Below, piece by piece: positions 20,518 to 29,460 of a stretch of DNA of 64,000 nt (within the stretch, counting starts at the first letter, position 1; each line of letters begins with the position of its first letter). Source of the DNA: Tetracentron sinense (Eukaryota; Streptophyta; Magnoliopsida; Trochodendrales; Trochodendraceae); the NCBI GenBank assembly GCA_015143295.1, contig CM026571.1:4793501-4857500 (forward strand), given 5' to 3'. The notes under the pieces were generated by a model that worked only from the letters and a program-made list of their open reading frames with translations, had not been told where the DNA came from and did not search any database. The position numbers were made by a program, and so were the translations under genes.

Positions 20518-20764
20518 AAAATCTTCTATAAGATGAAAAAATGACATGAAAAATAGAGGTAACCCCATGATAAAAATAAATTAGAGAGAGGAAGAGAGAA
20601 TAAACCGTAACTTTGATCTAACAAAAAATGGAGTGGAGGGAGAGGAAGACCAGTTACCATATCTCTAACATTACCATGTAATTATTCATCTCCTACTATT
20701 CACAACATCTTTAAAGGAAAAAAAAACAAACAAACAAATACACACACAATGAGAGAGAGATATC
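20518..20764 (+). repeat. ~250-bp direct repeat, left copy
   Basis: AAATCTTCTATAAGATGAAA through GAAGACCAGTTACCATATC to AATACACACACAATGAGAGA is repeated in the same orientation at 22281-22530 with scattered substitutions and small indels. The two copies flank about 1.5 kb of LTR-like DNA. The segment was duplicated locally, but the mechanism is unclear. Confidence 0.8.
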
Positions 20765-22250
20765 GGAGCCATCAGACTAATTGATCGGCTAGGTCCAACA
20801 GGGTCCGATAGATCAGAGTTTGCGCACAGAAATTCCAAAAAACTCATTTTTTCAACTTTTGGGCTCCCCAGGGTTCTAAACCTTATATAAAGACCCTATT
20901 TCGTGAGTCAAAGATTGGAAAAGTTTTCTAAGAGTTTTGGAAATCTAGAAAAGGGAAAACCTAGGGTTTTCTAAGGACTTTTAACTAGAGAAGAAGAAAA
21001 GCGATTGAAAATCGAGATCAAAGGCTATTCTCAAGCGATTTATGGAAGCAATCAAAAGAGGTAAATATAAATTCTTTCCTATTAATATGATGATTTTTAA
21101 TATAAACAAGGAGAAATAGTTGGATTTAAAGAAAGAAATAAGATCAATGATGTTATTTCATGAATCTTTTATGAAAGTTGTTTATGATTTTAAGAGATGT
21201 TTTCTTATGATGTTAGTATGTAAATCAACAAGGGGAAAGGAAAAAATTGTGTGGTTTGTGCATGGTGGATGATGGAGGAAATGATGATTGTTGAATTAGA
21301 TGGAATAAGTTTGATTAGAAATTGTGATGTGCTATAAAATTAGGGTTTTATGAAATTGATTTTATCAAAATTATAAACCAAAAATTGATGTATGATTAAT
21401 AGGATTGTTTCATTATTTTATTGTTGAAAATCTTATAAAACATATTTTTATATTGATCAATTATGAGAAATTGTATATGCTTAAATTGATGTATGATTAA
21501 CAAATTGCATAATGATGAATGTTGGTTAAATCAAACCGTGAATTATGATTGTGTGACTTAGGGGTATTATTATGATATCATTAGTTGTTATGATGACCCT
21601 TCGAGAGCCCTTGACCAATAATTCTGAGTATGATTTAATTAATGGCTATCATTGTTTCACTCACATTCATTCATTAAAATAAATATGTACAAACATGATA
21701 AAAAATAGCATCACGAATATTATACAAGTATACAAGCATACAAGCATGATTGAGTTTTGAACTGCCCGAATACCAACAAGCCTAAAATCATGACAAGACA
21801 AACCGTATGCATCAGATAACCGTATGCATCAGATAATGTGCAGACAAACTGTATACACCAAACAATGTGTAGACAAGCCATATATACTGGATAATGTGTA
21901 AACAAGTCGGCCGTATGCACCGGATAATGTGTAAACCATGTGGTACCTCACTAAATAGGGTATATGTTAGTCTCTATCCAATATATGGGGTAAAGTTATC
22001 ATAAGTTATTGCACCGTGCATATTGTTGAATACACCAATAAAAACAAATAAGATAAGTAAGAAAGATAAGTACAAGTGACCTCGCATAAGGATTGATTAA
22101 AAATTATGCTTTCGCACTTTGATTTGTTTATATACTTACATGTATTGTTAAATCATAATTTATGTTTTATATTAATGTTATTATATTGTTAGTTAAAAGT
22201 TTATATACGTGGAGTAATTTGTTACTCAGTCGATGAAAATTGGAAAAAAT
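20765..22250 (+). mobile_element. Probable LTR fragment of a large gypsy-type element
   Basis: Contains a TATATAAAG box at about 20884, downstream A/G-rich leader-like sequence, and beyond it an AT-rich region with a short tandem array and GTGGAGTAATTTGTTACTCAG near 22210. This is the usual order in long LTRs of Del/Tekay-type chromoviruses. No TG...CA boundaries or target duplication could be fixed, and no internal coding region is present. Confidence 0.35.
21795..21945. repeat. Imperfect 30-40 bp tandem repeat (CCGTATGCATCAGATAATGTG type)
   Basis: The unit recurs as CCGTATGCATCAGATAA, CTGTATACACCAAACAATG, CCATATATACTGGATAATG and CCGTATGCACCGGATAATG, each followed by GT(G/A)(C/T)AGACAA-like spacers. 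About five units. It lies within the LTR-like fragment, where such arrays are common. Confidence 0.75.
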
Positions 22251-22280
22251 CACAAGAAAAAAGAGTTTACAAGAAAAAAG

Positions 22281-22530
22281 AAATCTTCTATAAGATGAAA
22301 AAATCACATGAAAATTGGAGAGAAGCCTATGATAAAAAAGAAATTGGAGAGAAGAAGAGAGAATAAACCCTAACTTTGATCCAACTAGAAAATGGAGAGG
22401 AGTGAGAGGAAGACCAGTTACCATATCCCTAACATTACCAATGTAATTATTCATCTCCATCTATTCACAACATCTTCAAAGGATAAAAAAACAAACAAAT
22501 ACACATGCAATGAGCGAGAAATATAGAGTA
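22281..22530 (+). repeat. ~250-bp direct repeat, right copy
   Basis: Second copy of the segment at 20518-20764. Shared words include AAATCTTCTATAAGATGAAA, GAAGACCAGTTACCATATC and TATTCACAACATCTT. Confidence 0.8.
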
Positions 22531-23700
22531 ACCTCCCTTTGTGACCATCGAACTGGGGAGAGAATGAGGAAGAAGAAGGGGTTTTCATAACCCCTTTCAC
22601 AACTTTAAACATCTTCTTTGAGGAGAGAAGACAATTATAGTGAGGAAGAATAGAGTTACGGTGGGGAGAGAAGAGAGTTACGGTGGGAGAGAGAAACTCT
22701 TAAAGTTCCTTTAAACTCTTTCTTTTGATAAAAGGATCTTAAATGATATTTGAGTGTGGAAAAGTAAAGAATTTAGAATATGGTGTAATTTGGGTCTCTC
22801 AAAGAACCTTAGGTGTATTTAGAGATTTTTTAAAAGAAAAACCTATTATTATTATTTTTTCCTTGATTTTGGGTAAGTGCGTTTGGGCTGATTTGGAGTT
22901 TACTTTTATTCTTCATTAAGCTATTCCCTAGAATTTTAGTAGGTTTGTTTGAACTTGAAGGTGTAAACCTAAAAGTGAAGTGCTTGTTGTATCGGAACAA
23001 ATTTAAGAAATTTCTTCTTAGTTTATTTTAGTACTTACCTCTTGGAAGAACTCTTTTTAAAAAGATATATATGTATAGGTTTTCATGTAATTATGTTGCA
23101 TTTGGATGACTATATATATGTAGAATGTATTTATATGGTTTACCTCATGTTTTTAATTCCCCTTCTTCTTTTTTTGGTTAGCTCAGTCTACCTGGTTATT
23201 TTTTTCCCTTCTTATGAAAAATATGTGCCGTTTTTCCAGATTTCCCAACAAGAACAATAATTGTGTATCAAAAGTCGATAAACCTTCAAATTAACTTCCA
23301 TTTCATTGTCATTTCATCCTAGAAAATCTTTTCTTTTGCTTAAAAGTTCGATCACAAAGCTCCTTCTTTGTGTTCACAATTACCAAATTACCACTTTCAA
23401 GACAAATTTTGGGTTGTTCTGGTTGATTGTTCAACCAAATTACTACTTCAAGGCATTTTTTGTCATACAAACATTTATACATAAACCTAAAATACCCCTA
23501 TCAAAGGCATATTTTGTGGGAGCTTGGTTGTCTGTTTGAACCAGAGCTCCTGTTTGTAGACTCGTTTATTTTTTGATCAAATACTAATTTTTGGTTGCTT
23601 CAGTTATTTGTTCAACTCCTTCCCATAGTTAATCCCTATAAACATAGAGCATTAAAATATTAATTTTATATTATATATTTTTGAAATATTATTTTATATG
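22531..23700. other. Intergenic, nothing recognised
   Basis: Purine-rich start (GGAGAGAA words, 22550-22690) then AT-rich DNA. No coding sequence or element ends were seen. Short open frames near 23.1 and 23.4 kb are hydrophobic by composition only. Confidence 0.45.
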
Positions 23701-23738
23701 TATCGCACATGCCTTGCACGTGTAGCCTTAGCTAATCT
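23701..23738 (+). mobile_element. Helitron-like 3' terminus
   Basis: A GCACATGCCTTGCACGTGT hairpin-forming stretch is followed within about 10 bp by CTAAT, matching the hairpin-then-CTRR(T) form of Helitron 3' ends. A related structure sits at 58321-58358. The 5' end was not identified. Confidence 0.35.
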
Positions 23739-23751
23739 TTATTTAAAAAGG

Positions 23752-24240
23752 GAAAATAATCAACACCTCGCTGGGAGCAAAGGAGGTGTCTCACCCTGTT
23801 TTGTCGCCATGTGTTCATATTTAACTCTTGTGGTTGAGATTTTTTTTTCGTAAGACTTGTGTTAAGATTCACTCATTAGCATTTTAGGAAAAAATTAGCC
23901 AAAGGGGTTAAAAACTTATTAACCATAGTTATTAGCCACGGATAAAACTAATTATTATTTCATATATAATAACAACATAAACTGTTATAATCGACTGAGC
24001 AGTGAGCAGTGATCAACAGTTCCGTGGGGTCTCCTTTACATAAGTTATCAACATGTCCTCATGTCCCTTTTAACCCTCATTTGAACCTGGGTTAGCTTAA
24101 TTAAATTAAAGTTAAAAATTTTTTAATTTTTTTTTTGTTTTTGAAAAACTAAGGTTAGCCACCCCTAGGGGTGAGTAAATCTTAACTACAGTTGGTGAGA
24201 GATAAAAAAAAATTGGGTGTGAACCAATTAGGAATGACCA
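23752..24240. mobile_element. Fold-back element of the GGAAAATAATC / TTAAGATTCACC family
   Basis: It starts with GGGAAAATAATCAACACCTC, and inside has AAGATTCACTC and an inverted counterpart (GGGGTGAGTAAATCTTAACT) near 24160-24200. The same terminal and internal words occur at 39.5 and 57.3 kb. The right boundary is uncertain. Confidence 0.4.
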
Positions 24241-24276
24241 TTTTGTTACATAAATAAATGCAACCACAGTTGGTAA

Positions 24277-24717
24277 CTCTGTTTTAAAACTCGGCGAGTC
24301 GACTCGAAACTCGGCTCAAGTTTCAAGCAAAACTCGGTTTTGACATAAACTCGTCCCGACTCGCTCCCGACTTGCCCTGACTCGCTCGAGTTTTTACACT
24401 TTTTAAAAAAAATTAAAAATCGAGTAAACTGCCTACCCGATTAACTAAATTATATATTTTTTCTTTTTTTTAACACACCCCACTCACTTTTAAGTATAAA
24501 TACAAAACAAAAGGAGGATGTTTAGTATATATTGAATTATATATATCTTATTTTAGGCATGGTTTATCATTAATTTTGAATTTATACCATATATATTATT
24601 AAAAAAATATTATATATGTCCGAGTTTTAGGTGTCATTACTTGGACGAGTTTTGCCCGAGTTTTCGAGTTGACTCTACTCGGCAAGGTTCAAAGTCGAAT
24701 CGAGTTTTAAAACACTG
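24277..24717. mobile_element. hAT MITE (441 bp) with ends matching the 4.5-kb hAT element
   Basis: The exact 8-bp duplication GTTGGTAA lies at 24269-24276 and 24718-24725. The ends are CTCTGTTTTAAAACTCG and, inverted, CAGTGTTTTAAAACTCG, sharing the CAGTGTTTTAAAA core of the element at 8978-13487. The interior starts with CTCG/GACTCG-rich repeats at both ends and is AT-rich in the middle. No coding capacity. The shared terminus suggests it could be mobilised by that transposase. Confidence 0.9.
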
Positions 24718-24725
24718 GTTGGTAA

Positions 24726-25530
24726 GCTAAGTATTTTTCTAATCGACTAAATCGGTTCGAGACCCCTCAATCAGTACAAACACTGTTGCGCTGTTGCCCC
24801 TTTGTGTCTTACAACAAATAGGGCCCATTTTTTTTTATTTCTAGTTTACCCCTGTTAAACGGGGGGCTCTCCTTTGTAACTGTTGCCCATCCGAACTCAT
24901 ATTCCCGTCACATTCGGTACTTTTGAATTTTAAACCTAATTAAACATAACTTTTCTTTTATTATTATAAGAGGCTGGAATATTAGTTGTCATCTGAAATC
25001 AGTCCAAAGACAGAAATCTTGGGTTGGGTCTAAGCTTAACTTTGTATTGTCGTCCGAGTTAAGGTGGTCTTGTCTTTGAGGAATGTGACTGATTAGTCCT
25101 AGGGAAAATCATGATGTTTATTATGGGACATTATCATTACAACAAAGAAGTGTGCTAAGCCTCAATCGCCCTCATCTTGGAGTTAAAAGTTGAACATTTA
25201 GAGTGGGGCCCACAACCCTAAAATGGGGGACATAACAACAAAATCAAGATTCATATCACAAAAAAAAGGAAAAAGATTCATATCACAAAGTTTATTCAAG
25301 CAACTGCACCATTAAACCATGAGGTATTTACACACAATATCTAATACTCTGAAGAAGTTGCAGCTCAAGCTAAAACCAAGTACACTTTAGTAAGTAGTAG
25401 TCCATTTTTGCTTTCTTCTAACATGCACCGAGGGTTGAGAAATCAGTCGATCGTCCATTTAACCTACATGAAGCAAGTGCACCATCAAAAGATTCGAAAC
25501 ATAAATTACGAAGGAGAGAGAAATAGAGGA
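24726..25530. other. Intergenic, nothing recognised
   Basis: Unique-looking DNA without a supported gene. It is the 3' flank of the MIR159-like locus on the minus strand. Confidence 0.4.
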
Positions 25531-25534
25531 GACT

Positions 25535-25620
25535 AGAGCTCGTCTCCTGGTTCATGGACACCCTTAAACTGAGCACTACATCCCTTAACATGCGCAGTCA
25601 AAAGTATCCATGAACCCCAC
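25535..25620 (-). pseudogene. Partial duplicate of the MIR159-like hairpin (upper stem only)
   Basis: CTCCTGGTTCATGGACACCC, then TTAAACTGAGCAC, CATGCGCAG and TATCCATGAACC match the loop-proximal stem of the hairpin at 25712-25881 (CTCCTGGTTCATGCACACCC ... GTATTCATGAAC). The flanking GAGCTC abuts the stem directly, so the miRNA arms have been deleted. The stem can still pair. It is a broken tandem copy. Confidence 0.7.
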
Positions 25621-25711
25621 TACTAGAACATATATAAGCGGGCGTATGTTAAGATTACAATTACAAACGACAGCAGAGAGAGAAGCAGAATAGAGAGAGA
25701 AAGAGAGGCCA

Positions 25712-25881
25712 TTGGAGCTCCCTTCAATCCAAGTAAGGAAAGAACAAGGCTATCTCATCTCCTGGTTCATGCACACCCTTAAGCTGCGCATCATATCTCC
25801 TAACCTGCGCACACAAAGGTATTCATGAACTAGCAGATGTAAACACCTTCTTTCCTTCCTGAGTTGGATAAAAGGGAGCTC
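25712..25881 (-). ncRNA. MIR159-like microRNA hairpin
   Basis: On the minus strand the 3' arm (25712-25732) reads TTGGATTGAAGGGAGCTCC, the miR159 core. The 5' arm (25861-25881) is GAGCTCCCTTTTATCCAAC, the matching star. The long loop contains a second paired block (TTCATGAAT / GTGCATGAACC), as is usual for miR159/miR319 precursors. miR159 targets GAMYB-type transcripts. The exact mature ends cannot be fixed without small-RNA reads. The plus strand also folds and its 3' arm, TTGGATAAAAGGGAGCTCC, is itself miR159-like, but the canonical match and the upstream TATA box favour minus. Confidence 0.88.
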
Positions 25882-26011
25882 CGTCGACCACTAACCTCAC
25901 AAACAAAAAACCACTAGTGGTTTTCAAACCCCCACAAAACCACCAGACCCTCCACACCTCAAAACCTGAAGTTGTTTTTGTGATTGTGAGAAAAGGAGGA
26001 GACTAAGGTGG

Positions 26012-26023
26012 GCTTTAAATAGG
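26012..26023 (-). promoter_or_regulatory. TATA box candidate for the MIR159-like gene
   Basis: The minus strand reads CCTATTTAAAGCC about 130 bp upstream of the hairpin 5' arm, a plausible distance for a plant pri-miRNA promoter. Confidence 0.5.
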
Positions 26024-26482
26024 AAAAGGAAGCAAACCCCAGCTGCAATAAGGACCGTTGGATAAGCAATAAAGACATTAAACAGTGAAAAGAAGAAAAG
26101 AGAATCAGTGGGAGAGATTTTCTCGTTAGACGAGAGAGGGAAAGGTGTTGTTTAATGAAGGTGGGGTGGTTGGTTTTGGAAAGTGAGAGCGATAATGGCA
26201 GGCATTGGTATCTTTTTTAAATCAGAATCCAAAATTCTTATTAAAGACAAGCAGATAGGTGCCATTGCAACGGTCGGATTTTATTGGCATCTCTTCTTTG
26301 TTTCTTTAAACAGTATAAACCCTTTACTTACTCTTTTATTTTTCATGAGTTTTCCTGCTCCTATGCTGTGTAGTTTCATTTTTTTCACTCAAGGTCAAGA
26401 TTATACTACACAATTAGAGATTCGGGGTTCTGACCTAAATGGGTTGGATTACTTGGATACAATTATCATGGACTTTGGTTAG

Positions 26483-27688
26483 TAAATTTTGTAATTACTG
26501 CCCCATATCAAAATCCAACTCTGCCTGCTCCGGGTAGTAAATTTAGCGCACGCCTTGGAGGTAGAAGGTGTGGTGAGAAATGCATCAAAATACTCTACCA
26601 TGAGAAGAAATTGAATATTGATAATACTTGAATGAGTACAATGATTTTATTCAAGGATTTAAATAGAATGTAGGAGACTCCTAATCTAAAAAGATAATCC
26701 TAATCTTTTCAAGATACCTATCTAAGATTACCAATCTAAAAAAGGATACATATATAAGATTATGGTAAAAATACACTGGATATGATATAGTGTATCTTTT
26801 TTTTAAAAGCTTGTAAGGGATAATCTAAACACACATGATCAGATCTAGGGTAACTACTGAGGTGGCATAAGAGTAAAACCATACACTATGATACAATATA
26901 TCTCTTCACTTTATTACAATAGATATTAATTCAATTCCCTAATGGAACAAAAGTACATGTCTTTTACATTCTCACAACTCACTAACTTTCACGTATGTGT
27001 CTGTATAGTGATTTTTCTAGGAAGGTATAGTGAGGAAATGAGAAGCCGGGCTGTGATTGGATATATATATATCACAATTTAGAAGTGTTGCATGCCAAAA
27101 ATACAACTATCCTACAATCCGTGGTGTTTGAAATGTACTCAATCCTCTCAAGACCATTTAACATGCATGCTACCACGACAAAACAAGGCGTCGAGTTTGG
27201 GTAAACCTCGCAACTACTCATAGATTATTCAAAACTGTAAATCAAAAGATATTACATTCAAAAGTAGATATGATACTTGTCACTTGATACACACCTATGG
27301 TGAATAGGCTAAGTAAGCTCGGATTCAAAAGATATCCAGAGCCTTCGGCTGTCGACTGGCCGGGTCGGGCTTGGGCCAGTCCATCTCTTTAACTTCCTCA
27401 ATTATACAAAAACGGAAATCCTAGAGTTTTGAGAGCCCAAGTGACTGCTTCCAGTGGATGCAAAGGTGGGCCATGCTCATGGCCCATGAGAAGGCACCTC
27501 ATCAAACTCAGAATCATGAGTTTCAGTCCATGACGTTATTTTCATCTAATCATAGGGTCATTTCGTTGATCCATGCCATTTCAGGCAATGACATAGTCAC
27601 AAGCCCAAAATGACGCGAATATGACGATCCCAAATTCCTAACCATGTATTATGATGTTATGTGGATGGTCCAAATGAATGTTGGGTGT
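26483..27688. other. Intergenic; LTR-like remnant near 26.6-26.8 kb
   Basis: 26600-26830 has word similarity to the TRIM LTRs at 61.8 and 62.5 kb (AATGATTTTATTCAAG, GGATTTAAATAGAATG, TAATCC blocks, and a TATAGTGTATCTT end). It may be a decayed solo LTR in the same orientation as those. The rest is unrecognised. Confidence 0.35.
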
Positions 27689-27825
27689 TACTATCCCACT
27701 TTAGTCCCCATCGGTTGGGTACTAGGTTTCGCAGACACTTTAGTCCCATATCGGTTGGGTACTAGGCTTCGCAGACACTTTAACACTTTAGTCCCATATC
27801 GGTTGGGTACTAGGCTTTGCAAGGG
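27689..27825. repeat. Tandem repeat, three copies of CACTTTAGTCCCATATCGG type
   Basis: CACTTTAGTCCC(C)ATATCGG followed by TTGGGTACTAGGCTTCGCA recurs three times with a ~47-58 bp spacing. Such TCCCATATCGG blocks often belong to LTR ends of small retroelements, and AAGGGTCCGAC is also duplicated just downstream. No element boundaries were fixed. Confidence 0.7.
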
Positions 27826-27839
27826 TGTATAAGGGTCCG

Positions 27840-28450
27840 ACGTAAAAGGGTCCGACATACTGTCATCCATTAGTTAGGCCTTTTTTAAGTGAGTGACTGA
27901 GTTTACCCTTGTAACTCCTTAGCTGATAACCTTAGGGCTGGCTGAGTAGGTGTTACTTTACCTCCTTAACGAAAAAAAATAAAATAAAATTTGACTAGGA
28001 TGCTAGAAAAAAAACATTAGTGTCACCACAAACTTTTGACCTATCCTAACATATATACACAATATATTACTAAATTTATATGTAATGTACGTCTTACTAT
28101 ATATATATATATATGTATATGCGTGTGCGCCTGTGTCTAATGGTATATTATTACATAATTAGCATAATAAAAATATAGTATGTATATATATAATGGTATC
28201 TATGTATATACATATTATATTATTATGTATATATAATATTCTAAACATATAAAAATTACATTTGTATATATATAAGGTTCAGCCTTCAAACACCTAAGCT
28301 CTAAGCTCTAGCCCAACCCATATAAAAATGGGCTTCAATTTTCAAGTCATCTTTAGATCAGGAGCTCCTGTTATATTTAAACTATTTAAAAATAAAATCT
28401 GTTTTTGATAATTTGACATACGTATGTAGAGAAATATATATATATATAAA
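27840..28450. repeat. AT microsatellite-rich spacer
   Basis: Several TATATA runs (about 28097-28117, 28180-28275, 28436-28448) and a GTGTGCGCCTGTGTC patch. No gene. Confidence 0.6.
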
Positions 28451-28488
28451 GAACCATGCATGAGCTAAGAGAGTTAGAAGGACCATGC

Positions 28489-28657
28489 ATGGAGCTCCCT
28501 TCACTCCAATACGGAGAAGAAGAAGGTAACCTCGTCTCCTGGCTCATGCGCACCCCTAGCATGCGCACCTCTCTTAACCTGCGCATCCAAAAGGTATTCA
28601 TGAACCAGCAGCTGTGGATAATCCTTCCTCCTTTATGCGTTGGAATGAAGAGAGCTC
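28489..28657 (-). ncRNA. Second MIR159-like hairpin
   Basis: The minus-strand 3' arm (28489-28509) reads TTGGAGTGAAGGGAGCTCC and the 5' arm star (28637-28657) GAGCTCTCTTCATTCCAACG. The arms pair with few mismatches. The loop repeats the conserved second-duplex block (GTATTCATGAACC against GGCTCATGCGCACCC) and is clearly paralogous to the hairpin at 25.7 kb. The core differs from canonical miR159 by one central base (GGAGTG instead of GGATTG), which may change target choice. A TATAAT-type box lies about 130 bp upstream on the minus strand. Open frames over this region are incidental. Confidence 0.85.
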
Positions 28658-28788
28658 CAATGGCTCCAAAACCTCAACAGAAAGAACCAGAAGCAAAACT
28701 ACACCAACAATCTAAAACACCATCTCAGTCTATCTCCACTGGGCTTGTTAAGGTAGAAATGTTTGTAAGAAAGAAGAAGGTGAGGGCT

Positions 28789-28798
28789 GATTATATAG
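28789..28798 (-). promoter_or_regulatory. TATA box candidate for the second MIR159-like gene
   Basis: The minus strand reads CCTATATAATC about 130 bp upstream of the 5' arm, the same spacing as at the first MIR159-like locus. Confidence 0.5.
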
Positions 28799-28879
28799 GC
28801 TCGAGACCTGCAAAAGCTTATGTGGGCAAAACCCTAGATTCAATTTGGACCGTTGGATTTCAAAAAACATTATTGTAGA

Positions 28880-29275
28880 GAATCCATGAGAGAGATTTTC
28901 TCTTCAGGGCATTGAGGATACGTGCATAGTATACCGATATTGGTGCTGATTAGCATCTTTCTCGTAGCTTTACATTTATGGGATTCCATCTCTGATATTA
29001 TATGATCATATATATCCAACTGGGTATGCTTGCTTATCGATCTCGACCGTAGAATTCGTGGGCCATCATCAGTGTAAGAGATTTATGGGAACCAATATTG
29101 CAATCTTAGATGTTCAACTGGGAGACCAGGTGGATGGAGGGAGCCCACACCATATCTTCCTCTATAAGAAGGAATCTTTCTTTGTATTATCAAAAGGCCT
29201 ACTTGGATTTAATTAACATTTGCAAAGAAAGAACTAGTGATGGTTGCAATAATGACACACGACCTTCGTTAATAG
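28880..29275. other. Upstream flank of MIR159-like gene, nothing recognised
   Basis: Probably promoter DNA for the minus-strand hairpin gene. No repeats or coding sequence seen. Confidence 0.4.
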
Positions 29276-29339
29276 GCTGACTGAGGAATCGAACCATGAG
29301 CAGTGCCGGGGACTTACAATTCTACACCATTAAGTCGGC
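29276..29339 (-). repeat. tRNA-like sequence with pol III A and B boxes (possible SINE head)
   Basis: The minus strand has GGTTCGATTCC (B box, 29285-29295) and TGGTGTAGAATTG (A-box-like, 29317-29329) about 20 nt apart. The outermost GCCGACT and AGTCAGC can pair at 6 of 7 positions like an acceptor stem. At 64 nt it is too short for a functional tRNA and its T stem does not pair. It is better read as a tRNA-derived SINE head or a decayed tRNA. No SINE body or A-tail was defined. Confidence 0.35.
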
Positions 29340-29460
29340 GGATGTGTCATATCGCCAATGTAATAAGCTGGACTCGGACGTGCGGCCTCGTTGTTGCAAT
29401 GCACTCGCCGACAAATTGAACTATGGCCTTGAGCAAAGAGGGGCATATTAATTGAAATTG

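Noticed and set aside
28456-28878. 140-codon plus-strand open frame
   Set aside because: It overlaps the miR159-like hairpin and its promoter on the opposite strand; no protein similarity.
29276-29339. Functional tRNA gene
   Set aside because: Only 64 nt, no pairing T stem and no clear anticodon arm.
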